Source: Corynebacterium sp.
Lineage (GTDB): Bacteria > Actinomycetota > Actinomycetes > Mycobacteriales > Mycobacteriaceae
Assembly: GCF_030152825.1 (NCBI RefSeq)
Contig: NZ_JASLIP010000045.1
Location: forward strand, 1-64,000
Direction of reading: 5' to 3'
Length of the DNA: 64,000 nt
Shown here one piece after another: positions 29,517 to 38,661 of this stretch. The number at the start of each line of letters is the position of its first letter. Positions within the stretch are counted from its first letter, which is position 1. The translations under genes and the position numbers were made by a program. The notes beneath the pieces were generated by a model. The model made no database searches and was not told the origin of the DNA. It saw only the letters and a list, made by a program, of their open reading frames with translations.

Positions 29517-30605
29517 ATGACTACACTCTTCGACTCACTTGAATTGGGACGACTAACCCTGCCAAATCGCGTGACCATGGCAGCTTTGACCCGCTCACGG
29601 GCTGAACGCGACGGCGTCCCTACGTCCTTGCATGAGACGTACTATTCACAGCGCGCTTCCATGGGGCTTATCGTGACGGAGGGGGTATTCCCCGCAGTGA
29701 CTAGCCGCGCTTTCCCCGGCCAGCCCGGTATTGAAACGCCGGAGCAGATTCTCGGCTGGCGGCGTGTGGCCGACTCCGTCCACGAAGCCGACGGACGCAT
29801 TTTCATGCAGGTGATGAATGGCGGGCGTTTGTCCCATGCCAGCCTGCTCGAAGGGGCTGAGCCGGTGGCACCCTCTGCGTTGGCATCGGGCACTGCGGTG
29901 AGGGATTTTGAATCCCGCAAGGAGTGCCCAGTGCCCCGCCCCCTCGAGATCGAGGAGCTACCGCGCATCGTCGATGAGTTCCGTCAGGCTGCCCGCAATG
30001 CCATCGACGCTGGCATGGATGGTGTGGAGCTTCATGGTGCGAACGGTTATCTGCTCCACCAGTTTCTTTCCCCGAGCTCCAATCACCGAGAGGATGCCTA
30101 CGGCGGAACCCCGGAGAAGCGCTACCGCCTCGTGGAGGAAATTCTCACCGCTGTGGCCGGGGAGATCGGGGCCGACCGCGTGGCGTTGCGTTTGTCCCCG
30201 CAGCACAATATTCAGGGCATTGAGGAAACCGACGCTGCGGATGTGCGTGCCACCTACGGCGGGTTGCTTCGCGCAGTCGCAGACCTTGGTTTGGCCTACG
30301 TCTCCTTCCTGCATGCCGAGCCCACCGGTGAGCTCATTACTGAGTTGAGTGCCGAAGCCCGTTCTAACGGGCGTACGCGTGTCATCCTGAATTCGGGGTT
30401 TGGACAGGTGACTCAGCGCGCGGAAGCCGAGGATCTGGTGCAGCACGGTGATGCCGTGGCCGTGGGCCGGTTGGCCATCTCCAACCCGGACCTCGTTCGC
30501 CGCTGGCAAGAGGAACTTTCCCTCACCGCGCCGGATGAGACCACGTTCTACACAGGAGGAGAGCACGGCTACACCGATTACCCGTTCTATACGGTTAGCT
30601 CGTAG
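29517..30605 (+). CDS. NADH:flavin oxidoreductase, Old Yellow Enzyme family (NemA-like)
   Basis: An FMN-dependent (beta/alpha)8 oxidoreductase of 362 aa, related to NemA-type ene-reductases that reduce unsaturated carbonyls, nitro-esters or N-ethylmaleimide. The signatures LGRLTLPNRVTMAALTRSRAE and VELHGANGYLLHQFLSPSSNHREDAYGG (substrate-binding His/Asn pair) are clear, and the FMN-phosphate-binding C-terminal strands follow. A TAGCCT box at 29496-29501 would make GTG 29508 leaderless, three codons earlier; I use the family-like ATG 29517. Codon third positions look less GC-rich than in the flanking aro genes, and the gene is bracketed by a direct repeat, so acquisition is likely. Confidence 0.92.
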   Translation: MTTLFDSLELGRLTLPNRVTMAALTRSRAERDGVPTSLHETYYSQRASMGLIVTEGVFPAVTSRAFPGQPGIETPEQILGWRRVADSVHEADGRIFMQVMNGGRLSHASLLEGAEPVAPSALASGTAVRDFESRKECPVPRPLEIEELPRIVDEFRQAARNAIDAGMDGVELHGANGYLLHQFLSPSSNHREDAYGGTPEKRYRLVEEILTAVAGEIGADRVALRLSPQHNIQGIEETDAADVRATYGGLLRAVADLGLAYVSFLHAEPTGELITELSAEARSNGRTRVILNSGFGQVTQRAEAEDLVQHGDAVAVGRLAISNPDLVRRWQEELSLTAPDETTFYTGGEHGYTDYPFYTVSS

Positions 30606-30710
30606 GCACTGCTCGCTGAGATCATGCGCTCCAAGGCGCGTAGAGGGCATTCATCGCTGGATCAGCCTGGGCGAGTGAGCAGTAGGCCCAGCGAACCGTT
30701 GCGTCACCGC

Positions 30711-30749
30711 GTTCTGGGCACGCTGTTGGCCTTCGCGGTGTCCTTATAA
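30711..30749 (+). pseudogene. Duplicated 3' remnant of the A24 peptidase gene
   Basis: These 39 bases encode VLGTLLAFAVSL and a stop, identical in protein to the end of the intact peptidase gene at 29382-29420. The nucleotide differences in the coding part (GGC for GGT, TTG for CTG) are synonymous. It has no start and is a leftover of the event that placed the oxidoreductase gene here. Confidence 0.8.
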
Positions 30750-30769
30750 ATGTTCGATGGCTCACATAG

Positions 30770-30775
30770 TAGACT
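30770..30775 (+). promoter_or_regulatory. -10 box of aroC (TAGACT), predicted leaderless
   Basis: TAGACT starts 13 bases before the aroC ATG at 30783. Initiation about 7 bases after the box would begin at the ATG itself. No ribosome-binding site is present. Confidence 0.6.
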
Positions 30776-30782
30776 TGTCGGC

Positions 30783-31985
30783 ATGCTTCGATGGACTACT
30801 GCTGGTGAATCCCATGGCCGGGCGCTGATTGCGCTGGTGGAAAACCTCCCCGCTGGGCTGAGCGTGACTCGCGAGGACGTCGCGGAACAGCTCGCCCGCC
30901 GTCGCCTCGGCTATGGTCGGGGCGCCCGGATGAAGTTTGAGGCGGACGAGCTGACCTTCGTCTCTGGCGTCCGACACGGCAAGACCCTCGGCAGCCCGGT
31001 TGCCGTCATGATTGGCAACACCGAGTGGCCGAAGTGGACCACCATCATGTCCGCCGACCCGGTTGATCTGGAGGACCCGGAGGTGGCCAAGGCGATGGCC
31101 TCCGGTCGCGGGGCGAAACTCACCCGCCCGCGCCCGGGCCACGCGGACTTCGCCGGCATGCTGAAGTACGACCACGACGAGGCCCGCCCGATCCTGGAGC
31201 GCGCCTCCGCCCGCGAGACCGCTGCCCGCGTCGCCGCCGCCACCTTCGCCCGCGCCCTCCTGCGAGAGGTGCTGGGAGTGGAGGTCTTCAGCCACGTCGT
31301 CTCGATCGGTCGTAGCGAGCCCTATGCCGGCCCCACCCCGAGTTTCTCCGACTTGGAAGCTATCGACGCCTCCCCGGTGCGCGCGTTCGATCAGGCCTCG
31401 GAGGACGCGATGGTCGAGGAGATCAAGGCTGCGAAGAAGAGTGGCGACACCCTCGGCGGCATCGTGGAGGTCGTGGTCAAGGGCCTGCCGATCGGTTTGG
31501 GCTCCCACACGTCCGGTGACGCTCGCCTCGACGCACAGCTGGCCTCCGCCGTCATGGGAATCCAGGCCATCAAGGGAGTCGAGATCGGCGACGGCTTCGA
31601 GGAGGCCCGCCGCCGCGGCTCCGAAGCCCACGACGAGATGGTGCGCGAGGACGGAGAGATCACGCGACTGAGCAACCGAGCTGGCGGGATCGAGGGCGGC
31701 ATGACCAACGGTGAGGACGTCATCGTCCGCGCCGCGATGAAGCCGATCAGCACGGTCCCGCGCGCCCTGCGCACCGTCGACATGGCCACCGGAGAGGCCG
31801 CGACCGGCATCCACCAGCGCTCCGACGTCGTCGCCGTCCCCGCAGCAGGAGTCGTCGCCGAGGCGATGGTCGCCCTCGTCCTCGCTCGGGCCACCGTTGA
31901 GAAGTTCGGGGGCGATTCCCTCGCCGAGATGAAGCGCAACGTGGCCGCCTATCAGCAGCAGGTCGCCGAGCGGCTGGATTTCTAA
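30783..31985 (+). CDS. aroC: Chorismate synthase
   Basis: AroC makes chorismate from EPSP using reduced FMN. The 400-aa protein has the three family signatures: [18 protein letters not shown] at the N-terminus, [16 protein letters not shown] and [18 protein letters not shown], and near the end [32 protein letters not shown] 30783 is the family start and fits the leaderless promoter. It heads the aroC-aroK-aroB-aroQ run. The preceding direct repeat shows that its promoter region was duplicated. Confidence 0.97.
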   Translation: MLRWTTAGESHGRALIALVENLPAGLSVTREDVAEQLARRRLGYGRGARMKFEADELTFVSGVRHGKTLGSPVAVMIGNTEWPKWTTIMSADPVDLEDPEVAKAMASGRGAKLTRPRPGHADFAGMLKYDHDEARPILERASARETAARVAAATFARALLREVLGVEVFSHVVSIGRSEPYAGPTPSFSDLEAIDASPVRAFDQASEDAMVEEIKAAKKSGDTLGGIVEVVVKGLPIGLGSHTSGDARLDAQLASAVMGIQAIKGVEIGDGFEEARRRGSEAHDEMVREDGEITRLSNRAGGIEGGMTNGEDVIVRAAMKPISTVPRALRTVDMATGEAATGIHQRSDVVAVPAAGVVAEAMVALVLARATVEKFGGDSLAEMKRNVAAYQQQVAERLDF

Positions 31986-32016
31986 CCAACCCGCGGACAA
32001 GGAGGCTTCGCGAAAG

Positions 32017-32586
32017 ATGACTCGACCAGGGCAATCCACACCGGTTAACGCGCAGCACACGGCACCTGGGCAGCGCCCAAAGGTTGTGCTCGCTGGGTTG
32101 CCGGGCGCGGGTAAATCCACGATGGGCCGGCGCATCGGGCATGCCCTCCACCTGCCCGTCATCGATACCGATGAGCTCATCGCCGAACGCTTCAACAAGC
32201 CCTGCGGCGACGTGCTGCGGGAGCTCGGCGAGGAGAAATTCCGCGCTGCTGAGGAGGAAGCCGTCGCTCAGGCACTGCAGACCAGTGCGGTGGTGTCCCT
32301 TGGTGGGGGAGCTGTGAAGAGCGCGAAGACCCGCGAGGCCCTCATGAACCACCAAGTCGTCTACCTCTATGTCGACGTCGCTGAGGGCGTGCGCCGTACC
32401 TCCGGGAACAAAACCCGCCCGCTGCTGGACGTCCCCAACCCCGAAGAGGTCTATCAGCGACTCTACGACGAGCGCCACGAGCTCTATGAAGAGGTCGCGA
32501 GCTTCCGCATCCGCTCCGGCAACCACGACCCGCAGCGGACAGTGACCGCCATCCTGCAGTACCTCGAAGACGCGGAACAGCTCTAG
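32017..32586 (+). CDS. aroK: Shikimate kinase
   Basis: AroK phosphorylates shikimate. The 189-aa P-loop kinase has Walker A GLPGAGKST (residues 27-35), the shikimate-binding aspartate in PVIDTDELIAERF, GEEKFRAAEEEAV and SLGGGAV loops, and the lid region RTSGNKTRPLL. A 20-residue N-terminal extension precedes the core. AAGGAGG at 31999-32005 lies 11 bases before the ATG. It follows aroC by 31 bases. Confidence 0.96.
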   Translation: MTRPGQSTPVNAQHTAPGQRPKVVLAGLPGAGKSTMGRRIGHALHLPVIDTDELIAERFNKPCGDVLRELGEEKFRAAEEEAVAQALQTSAVVSLGGGAVKSAKTREALMNHQVVYLYVDVAEGVRRTSGNKTRPLLDVPNPEEVYQRLYDERHELYEEVASFRIRSGNHDPQRTVTAILQYLEDAEQL

Positions 32587-32672
32587 GCGACCTCACTGGG
32601 CCGTTCACCCGCGGCACTGCCACCACGGCCGACCACCAAACCACCACAGCAATAAAGAAAGAACGTGACAGC

Positions 32673-33782
32673 GTGACAACGCCCACCCCCGCGCAACAGC
32701 CCACCCCACGGCGCATCGACGTGCGCACCGCTTCGCCGTACCCGGTCCTCATCAGCCACGGCATCGAGACGATGATCCCGCCGATGCTCGAGGCCACCGA
32801 GGGCGCCAGCACCTTCCTGATCATCCACCAGCCGGCCCTGGCTAAGCGCGCAGCCCACGTCGCGAAGTTGCTGGAGGCCGAGGGCAAGGTCGCCGAGCTG
32901 TTGGAGATCTCCGACGCCGAGGATGGCAAGACCATTGCATCCGCCGAACGTTGCTGGGATCGCTGCGCAGATGCCGGGCTGACGCGCCAGGACTGCATCG
33001 TCTCCGTCGGCGGTGGCGCTGCCACCGACCTCGCCGGGTTCATCGCCGCCACCTGGATGCGCGGTATCCGCGTGGCACACGTCCCGACCTCCTTGCTCGG
33101 GATGGTCGACGCCGCAGTGGGCGGCAAGACGGGGATCAACACCACCCGGGGTAAGAACCTCGTCGGTGCCTTCCACGAACCGGCCGCGGTCCTCATCGAC
33201 CTGGACACCCTCAAGGACCTGCCCCGCGAGGAGCTCATCGCTGGCTCCGCGGAGATCATCAAGGCGGGTTTCATCCGTGACGAGCGCATCATCGAGATCT
33301 ACGAGGAGGACCCGGCCGAGGCGCTGAACCCCGCCGGTGATGTACTCCCGGAGCTGATCGCACGGGCGATCAAGGTCAAGGCAGAGGTGGTGGCCCAGGA
33401 CCTCAAGGAATCCTATATCCGGGAGATCCTCAACTACGGGCACACCTTCTGCCACGCGGTCGAGCAGCAGGAGAACTACCGCTGGCGTCACGGTCAGGCC
33501 GTGGGCGTGGGCATGATGTTCGAAGCCGAGCTGGCCAAGGCCGCCGGTTTCATCGACCAGGAGCTCGTGGACCGGCACCGGGACATCCTGTGCAGCGTCG
33601 GGTTGGCGACGACCTATCAGCACTCCGATTTCGATACCCTCATTGAGGTCATGGGCCGGGATAAGAAGAATAAGCAGGGCAAGATCCGCTTCGTGGTCCT
33701 CGAGGGCCTGGCTAAGCCGACCCGGCTCGAGTCCCCGAGCAGGGAACACCTGGACGCAGCGTGGGAGGCGATTTCGCAGTGA
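32673..33782 (+). CDS. aroB: 3-Dehydroquinate synthase
   Basis: AroB converts DAHP to dehydroquinate with NAD and a divalent metal. The 369-aa product shows the glycine-rich NAD loop [34 protein letters not shown], the metal ligands in SAEIIKAG and [12 protein letters not shown], and [14 protein letters not shown] 32673 has GAAAGAACG upstream. Its TGA overlaps the aroQ GTG (GTGA, 33779-33782), so the two are translationally coupled. Confidence 0.97.
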   Translation: MTTPTPAQQPTPRRIDVRTASPYPVLISHGIETMIPPMLEATEGASTFLIIHQPALAKRAAHVAKLLEAEGKVAELLEISDAEDGKTIASAERCWDRCADAGLTRQDCIVSVGGGAATDLAGFIAATWMRGIRVAHVPTSLLGMVDAAVGGKTGINTTRGKNLVGAFHEPAAVLIDLDTLKDLPREELIAGSAEIIKAGFIRDERIIEIYEEDPAEALNPAGDVLPELIARAIKVKAEVVAQDLKESYIREILNYGHTFCHAVEQQENYRWRHGQAVGVGMMFEAELAKAAGFIDQELVDRHRDILCSVGLATTYQHSDFDTLIEVMGRDKKNKQGKIRFVVLEGLAKPTRLESPSREHLDAAWEAISQ

Positions 33783-34231
33783 CCGCACAGGAACAGCAGC
33801 TGACGGTAAGTGTGCTCAACGGCCCGAACCTCAACCGGCTTGGCAAGCGCCAGCCGGAGGTCTACGGGGCGACGACGCTGGCCGACGTCGAGGCTCTCAT
33901 CGCCGAGGAGGCAGCACGCCTGGGTGTGGCGGTGGAGTTCTTCCAGAGCAACCACGAAGGGGAGATGCTGGACCGCATCCACGCGGCAGCCGACCAGGGG
34001 CACGCGGTGATCATCAACCCGGGTGGCTGGACGCACACTTCTGTGGCGCTGCGCGACGCTCTCGCGGAGGTCGCCGACGGCCAGGGCTTCGTGGAGGTCC
34101 ACATCTCCAACGTCCATGCCCGCGAGCCCTTCCGCCACCACAGCTACCTCAGTCCCATCGCACGTGGCGTGATCGCAGGCCTCGGTATCGAGGGATACCG
34201 GGCGGCCCTGCGTTACCTCGCGAAGGGCTAG
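33779..34231 (+). CDS. aroQ: Type II 3-dehydroquinate dehydratase
   Basis: AroQ removes water from dehydroquinate by the type II route. The 150-aa protein has [18 protein letters not shown], which includes the catalytic Tyr and flexible-loop Arg. It also has [28 protein letters not shown] and [16 protein letters not shown] (catalytic His region). The GTG overlaps the aroB stop by 4 bases. It closes the aro cluster. A GGGGTACCCC palindrome just downstream (34231-34240) has no T run and is not a convincing terminator. Confidence 0.96.
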   Translation: MTAQEQQLTVSVLNGPNLNRLGKRQPEVYGATTLADVEALIAEEAARLGVAVEFFQSNHEGEMLDRIHAAADQGHAVIINPGGWTHTSVALRDALAEVADGQGFVEVHISNVHAREPFRHHSYLSPIARGVIAGLGIEGYRAALRYLAKG

Positions 34232-34370
34232 GGGTACCCCGGCATGTGGGCACCGCCTGGGCTTGACGCTCCTCGCACAAACCCGCGCCTGCGAGTGTGA
34301 AAGCTCAGGGGAGTAGCGTAGGAGTGATTGAGCCCAGCGTGGGGTACACAACGATCGAAGGAGAGCGCGA

Positions 34371-35456
34371 ATGACCCAGACTCAGCGATACGCCGAGCGT
34401 CGCAACAAGCTTGCCGCACGCCTACAGGAGCGCGACCTGCCGGGGCTGCTGGTGACTGACCTGAAGAACGTTCGCTACCTCACCGGTTTCAGCGGCTCCA
34501 ATGCGGTGTACCTGCAGCGGCCGGACGGCCGGGGCGTGCTCGGCACCGATGGCCGATACGCCACACAGGTCGAGATCGAGACCGGAAACTCGGATGACGT
34601 CGAGATCCTCATCGACAATAAGTTGCTCGAGCAAGTCCCGGAGCGGGCTCAGGTCACTGGCTTTGCCGTGGAGTCCAGCCTGAGCATCGGCGAAGCGAAG
34701 AAGCTTGCCGCGGACGGGCCACTGCCGGAGGTGGCTGCCGGCATCGTCGAGGAGCTTCGCTTGGTCAAGGACAGCGCGGAGATCGCCGCCCTCGAGGCAG
34801 CCGGGGCGCTCGCGGACTCGGTGTGGCAGAAGTTCCTCGACGAGGGCGGCATCCGCGAGGGTCGCACTGAAATCGAGGCCGCAGCGGACTTGGAGTACCG
34901 CCTGCGCAAGGCCGGTGCCGAAGCACTGAGCTTCGATACCATCCTGGCTTCGGGAGTCAACGCCACCAAGCCACACGCCGGTGTCTCCCGCGACCCGATC
35001 GTGCCGGGTCTGGTCACCGTCGACTTCGGCATCTACCTGGACGGTTACGCCTCCGACCAGACACGTACCGTCTGCGTGGGGGAGCCCGACGAGCTCTCCG
35101 CCACCCTCTACGACGTCGTCCTGCGCTCCCAGCGGGCTGGCGCCGCGACCGTCGCCCCGGGAGCCGCTCTGTTCGACGTCGATAAGACCTGCCGGGACAT
35201 CATCACCGATGCGGGCTACGGCGAGTACTTCGTGCACTCGACGGGCCACGGCGTGGGCCTGGACGTCCACGAAGCGCCGTCGGCGAACTCCCGGGTCGAG
35301 CGATCAGTGACGCTGGCTGAGGGGATGACGCTGACCGTGGAGCCGGGGATCTACATCCCGGGTAAAACCGGCCTGCGCATCGAAAACACCTACGTGGTCA
35401 CTGCCGATGGTGCCAAGAGCTGCAACGCCTCCAGCACTGATCTGCGCATCGTTTAA
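34371..35456 (+). CDS. pepQ: Xaa-Pro dipeptidase/aminopeptidase (M24 family)
   Basis: A 361-aa cytoplasmic metallopeptidase that cleaves X-Pro bonds. The N-terminal creatinase-like domain (LPGLLVTDLKNVRYLTGFSGSNA) precedes the pita-bread domain. Its two-metal site is complete: D218 (VTVDFG), D229 (SDQTRT), H293 (STGHGVGLDVHE), and the glutamates in VEPGIY and LRIENTYVV. AAGGAGA at 34358-34364 precedes the ATG. The gene sits directly before efp in many actinobacteria. Whether it acts as dipeptidase or aminopeptidase cannot be told. Confidence 0.92.
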   Translation: MTQTQRYAERRNKLAARLQERDLPGLLVTDLKNVRYLTGFSGSNAVYLQRPDGRGVLGTDGRYATQVEIETGNSDDVEILIDNKLLEQVPERAQVTGFAVESSLSIGEAKKLAADGPLPEVAAGIVEELRLVKDSAEIAALEAAGALADSVWQKFLDEGGIREGRTEIEAAADLEYRLRKAGAEALSFDTILASGVNATKPHAGVSRDPIVPGLVTVDFGIYLDGYASDQTRTVCVGEPDELSATLYDVVLRSQRAGAATVAPGAALFDVDKTCRDIITDAGYGEYFVHSTGHGVGLDVHEAPSANSRVERSVTLAEGMTLTVEPGIYIPGKTGLRIENTYVVTADGAKSCNASSTDLRIV

Positions 35457-35461
35457 GGTGT

Positions 35462-35499
35462 TAGAATAAGTCGAACGAGTTCGCCCGAAACCTCGGGCG
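35462..35499 (+). promoter_or_regulatory. efp promoter box and hairpin leader
   Basis: TAGAAT at 35462-35467 is a good -10 box just after pepQ. The expected 70-nt leader begins with CGAAC-GA-GTTCG (35472-35483) and then a perfect 7-bp stem CGCCCGA/TCGGGCG (35482-35488 with 35493-35499), loop AACC. AGAGGAG at 35531-35537 is the efp ribosome-binding site. Confidence 0.5.
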
Positions 35500-35546
35500 T
35501 CGACGTGCGCGCAAAAATCTCAACGAGAATAGAGGAGCCTGAACTA

Positions 35547-36110
35547 GTGGCAACCACTGCAGATTTCAAAAACGGAATGGTTCTGATGATCGACGGCAAG
35601 CTGCAACAGATCGTGGAGTTCCAGCACGTCAAGCCAGGTAAAGGCCCGGCGTTTGTGCGCACGAAGCTCAAGGACGTCGTCTCCGGCAAGACCGTGGACA
35701 AGACCTTCAACGCAGGTGTGAAGGTCGAGCAGGCCACCGTTGACCGCCGCGACATGACCTACCTGTATAACGACGGCTCCGCCTACGTCCTCATGGACGA
35801 CAAGACCTTCGACCAGGTCGAGCTGCAGCCGGAGCTCATGGGTGACGGTGCGAAGTTCCTGCTGGAGAACTCCCGCGTCAACGTCTCCTTCCACGACGGC
35901 CAGGCGCTGTTCGCTGAGCTGCCGGCAAACGTTGACCTGAAGATCGAGCACACCGATCCGGGCCTGCAGGGCGACCGCTCCACCGGCGGCTCCAAGCCAG
36001 CCACCCTGGAGACCGGTGCCGAGATCCAGGTGCCGCTGTTCATCGAGACCGGCAACGTCGTCAAGGTGGATACCCGCACCGGCGAGTACCTGTCCCGCGT
36101 CACCCAGTAA
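35547..36110 (+). CDS. efp: Translation elongation factor P
   Basis: EF-P rescues ribosomes stalled at consecutive prolines. The 187-aa length is exactly usual. The three beta-barrel domains are evident: the N-terminal KOW-like domain with the tip loop VKPGKGPAF (K32, the residue contacting the P-site tRNA), then the OB domains ending [20 protein letters not shown] 35547 is chosen over upstream starts because AGAGGAG precedes it and homologues begin with [10 protein letters not shown]. nusB follows after 25 bases. Confidence 0.97.
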   Translation: MATTADFKNGMVLMIDGKLQQIVEFQHVKPGKGPAFVRTKLKDVVSGKTVDKTFNAGVKVEQATVDRRDMTYLYNDGSAYVLMDDKTFDQVELQPELMGDGAKFLLENSRVNVSFHDGQALFAELPANVDLKIEHTDPGLQGDRSTGGSKPATLETGAEIQVPLFIETGNVVKVDTRTGEYLSRVTQ

Positions 36111-36135
36111 CACCCCAGGAGCCTGATACTTCCTC

Positions 36136-36882
36136 ATGGTTGAACCACAGTCGCCGACGCCCTCCTCGCGCCCTCAGAACCACGACCCGCAGTCTGCGGG
36201 GAAGGGGTTTGGCTCGAAGGATGAGCGCTCGGCTGCGCGTTTCAAGCGGCGTGGTGCGCGCTACAAGGCCCGCCGCCGTGCCGTGGACATCCTCTTCGAG
36301 GCGGAGTTCCGCGATATCGACCCGGTCGACATCATGGAAGAGCGCGCGGAGCTGGCCAAGGATCAGGAAAACCAGATCAAGCCGATCCCGGAGTACACCT
36401 CCCAGATCGTGCCCGGCGTGGCAAGCAACCTCGACGCGATCGACGACGCCATCGCTGTGCACCTCACCAGCGATTGGACCCTGGATCGCATCCCCGCCGT
36501 GGACCGCGCCGTCATGCGCGTCGCGGCGTGGGAGCTGATGTTCAACGCGGACGTTCCGCACCGTGTCGCTCTGTCCGAGGGGATCGAGCTTGCCAGCGAG
36601 TACTCCCACGTCAAGGCCCCGGACTACGTCAACGCTGTGCTCGACGGCGTGGCCACAGACGCCGACGCCGCAATGGCTGATCGCCTGGCCGCCCAGCGGG
36701 AGCAGGAGCAGTCGGGGTCTGAGAATGGCACTACGGCTGAGCTGGCGGGCATCGACGCGCTGGTTGATTCCGTGATCGCAGACCCGGCCGAGCAGGCAGC
36801 GGGCGTCGCCACCGGAGGCCCCGAAGACAGCCAGGCGGGCCCTGCTGAAAGCACCGCCGCCGAAAACAAGGATTCCGTGTAA
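36136..36882 (+). CDS. nusB: Transcription antitermination factor NusB, long form
   Basis: NusB binds boxA RNA with S10 in rRNA antitermination. The helical core ([21 protein letters not shown] to [28 protein letters not shown]) occupies about residues 45-175. The protein is 248 aa, longer than the usual 140-190. A basic 40-residue N-terminal region and an acidic Ala/Glu/Ser-rich C-terminal tail of about 70 residues flank the core; the tail looks disordered. It is 25 bases after efp. A G+C-rich hairpin follows before the pyr promoter. Confidence 0.94.
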   Translation: MVEPQSPTPSSRPQNHDPQSAGKGFGSKDERSAARFKRRGARYKARRRAVDILFEAEFRDIDPVDIMEERAELAKDQENQIKPIPEYTSQIVPGVASNLDAIDDAIAVHLTSDWTLDRIPAVDRAVMRVAAWELMFNADVPHRVALSEGIELASEYSHVKAPDYVNAVLDGVATDADAAMADRLAAQREQEQSGSENGTTAELAGIDALVDSVIADPAEQAAGVATGGPEDSQAGPAESTAAENKDSV

Positions 36883-36942
36883 AACGCGAGGTTTTTGAGC
36901 GGCACCTCCGTGCTGGCGAATGCTCGATTCGCACCCATCTAG

Positions 36943-36967
36943 CCCCGGTTGCCCCGCGCAGCCGGGG
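36943..36967 (+). terminator. Hairpin between nusB and the pyr operon
   Basis: CCCCGGTTGC (36943-36952) pairs with GCAGCCGGGG (36958-36967) with one G-U pair and a 5-nt loop. Only scattered T residues follow, so it is a weak or factor-assisted terminator for efp-nusB. Confidence 0.5.
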
Positions 36968-36981
36968 GTAGTGCTTTGTGC

Positions 36982-36987
36982 TATCGT
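36982..36987 (+). promoter_or_regulatory. -10 box of the pyr operon (TATCGT)
   Basis: TATCGT lies 76 bases before the pyrR ATG, predicting a leader of about 65 nt. The leader contains a small TGAAAG/CTTTCA hairpin (36993-37009) and the PyrR-type hairpin described separately. Confidence 0.4.
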
Positions 36988-37027
36988 TCACATGAAAGGT
37001 TTTCTTTCAGAGGCATCCTTTAACAGA

Positions 37028-37052
37028 CCGCACAGAGAGGCGGGAAAGGAGG
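37028..37052 (+). promoter_or_regulatory. PyrR-binding-like hairpin next to the pyrR ribosome-binding site
   Basis: CCGC (37028-37031) and GCGG (37040-37043) enclose loop ACAGAGAG. The string CAGAGAGGC matches the core of the PyrR-bound RNA hairpin known from Bacillus and proposed for mycobacteria. Directly 3' lies AAAGGAGG (37045-37052), a very strong ribosome-binding site five bases before the ATG. PyrR bound here would hide the site, giving translational repression by UMP. The binding itself is inferred. Confidence 0.65.
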
Positions 37053-37057
37053 TCACG

Positions 37058-37693
37058 ATGAATCCGACAGTCGATAGTCATTCCGTGGTTCTGCTGAACC
37101 CGGACGATGTCAATCGCACGGTCGCACGCATCGCGCACCAAATCATTGAGAAGACGGCTCTAGACAGCGGATCCGCCCGGCGGGTCGTGGTTTTGGGTAT
37201 TCCGTCTGGGGGAGTGCCGCTCGCGGAGCGGCTGCAGAAAAAGATCAGCGAATTCAGTGGCGTGGATGTGTTCCAAGGCTCGCTGGATATCACGCTGTAC
37301 CGGGACGATCTGGGGCGCGGCCCGCACCGTGCGCTCAAGCCCACGATCATCCCGGACGAGGGGATCGACGGCGCAACCGTCATCTTGGTCGACGACGTCC
37401 TGTTTTCGGGTCGCACCATCCGCGCCGCGTTGGACGCCCTCCGGGATCTCGGTCGACCCGATGCCGTTCAGCTGGCCGTCCTGATTGACCGCGGTCACCG
37501 GCAGCTGCCGATTCGCGCCGATTACGTGGGCAAGAACATTCCGACGGCGGCCTCCGAGGACGTCACCGTCGCTCTCCACGAGCTCGACGGCCGCGACGAG
37601 GTCACCCTGACCCGATCGACCGCACCCGCCGACCAGCAACCAGCGAATCAGGGCGGGCAGGTACCGCCCGCTGCAGACAAGGGGCGTGCGTAG
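37058..37693 (+). CDS. pyrR: Bifunctional pyr operon regulator / uracil phosphoribosyltransferase PyrR
   Basis: PyrR senses UMP/UTP and binds pyr mRNA, and has weak uracil phosphoribosyltransferase activity. The 211-aa protein has the PRPP motif [36 protein letters not shown] and [22 protein letters not shown], all standard, with an extra Pro/Gln-rich tail of about 25 residues. ATG 37058 follows AAAGGAGG. It is the first gene of the pyr operon and the pyrB GTG starts within its stop (TAGTG). Confidence 0.95.
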   Translation: MNPTVDSHSVVLLNPDDVNRTVARIAHQIIEKTALDSGSARRVVVLGIPSGGVPLAERLQKKISEFSGVDVFQGSLDITLYRDDLGRGPHRALKPTIIPDEGIDGATVILVDDVLFSGRTIRAALDALRDLGRPDAVQLAVLIDRGHRQLPIRADYVGKNIPTAASEDVTVALHELDGRDEVTLTRSTAPADQQPANQGGQVPPAADKGRA

Positions 37694-38637
37694 TGAAGAA
37701 CCTGCTTAGCATTTCCGATCTCACTCCGAATGAGATTTTGAGCATCATGGACGAGGCGGATCGCTTCGCCGAGGCGCTGAAGGGCCGCGAGGTCAAGAAG
37801 CTGCCGACCCTGCGGGGACGCACCGTGTTCACGATGTTCTACGAGAACTCCACCCGCACCCGCGCCAGCTTCGAGACGGCGGGGAAGTGGATGAGCGCGG
37901 ACGTCATCAATATCTCCGCGTCCTCCTCAAGCGTGAAGAAGGGCGAGTCCCTCCGGGACACGGCACTGACGCTGAAGTCCATCGGCGCCGACGCACTGGT
38001 CATGCGCCACCCGTCCTCCGGAGCGGCGCAGCACGTTGCCAACTTCATCGGCGATACCGCCGTGATCAACGCCGGCGATGGCTCCAACCAGCACCCCACC
38101 CAGGCGCTGCTCGATGCCACGACGCTGCGCCGCCAACGGGGCGATCTGTCGGGGCAGCACGTCGTGATTGTCGGCGACATCCTGCACTCCCGCGTCGCCC
38201 GCTCCAACGCGCAGCTCCTCAATGCTCTGGGCGCGGACGTCACCTTCGTCGCTCCTCCCACGCTGCTACCGATCGGGGTGGAGAACTGGGGCGTGCGCGT
38301 CAGCCACGACCTAGACACGGAACTGCCGAGCGCCGACGCGGTCATGATGCTGCGGGTCCAGGCGGAGCGCATGAACGGTGGTTTCTTCCCCTCGCACCGC
38401 GAGTACGCCACCCGATACGGGCTGTCGAAAGCCCGCCACGCCATGCTGAAGCCGGACGCGGTCGTCATGCACCCCGGTCCGATGCTGCGCGGCATGGAGA
38501 TCAACTACAGCGTCGCGGACGCCCCGAACACCGTCGTGCTCCAGCAGGTCACCGCCGGTGTCCACGTCCGCATGGCGATCCTCTTCCAGCTGCTGATCGG
38601 CGGCCACTCCGCCTCCGAGACCGAGACGGACGCTTAA
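37693..38637 (+). CDS. pyrB: Aspartate carbamoyltransferase catalytic subunit
   Basis: PyrB joins carbamoyl phosphate to aspartate in pyrimidine synthesis. The 314-aa protein has the carbamoyl-phosphate loop [12 protein letters not shown], the [14 protein letters not shown] lysine loop, and HPSSGAAQ. Later come [20 protein letters not shown], the domain-closing MLRVQAERM and [12 protein letters not shown]. No regulatory PyrI subunit is present. GTG start overlaps the pyrR stop by one base, implying coupling. Confidence 0.97.
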   Translation: MKNLLSISDLTPNEILSIMDEADRFAEALKGREVKKLPTLRGRTVFTMFYENSTRTRASFETAGKWMSADVINISASSSSVKKGESLRDTALTLKSIGADALVMRHPSSGAAQHVANFIGDTAVINAGDGSNQHPTQALLDATTLRRQRGDLSGQHVVIVGDILHSRVARSNAQLLNALGADVTFVAPPTLLPIGVENWGVRVSHDLDTELPSADAVMMLRVQAERMNGGFFPSHREYATRYGLSKARHAMLKPDAVVMHPGPMLRGMEINYSVADAPNTVVLQQVTAGVHVRMAILFQLLIGGHSASETETDA

Positions 38638-38661
38638 GGCCAGAAAGGACAAGCGATTTTT

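Larger units (their letters stand above)
30711..30790 (+). repeat. Right copy of the 80-bp imperfect direct repeat
   Basis: It matches 29382-29460 with roughly 13 differences including one indel. This copy keeps the intact aroC promoter box and true aroC start and so is the functional junction. The segment 30606-30710 between the oxidoreductase stop and this repeat holds no gene that I can see. Confidence 0.85.

Noticed and set aside
35472..35483. SOS (LexA) box in the efp leader
   Set aside because: CGAAC and GTTCG are only 2 bases apart; the actinobacterial SOS box needs 4, so the spacing is wrong.
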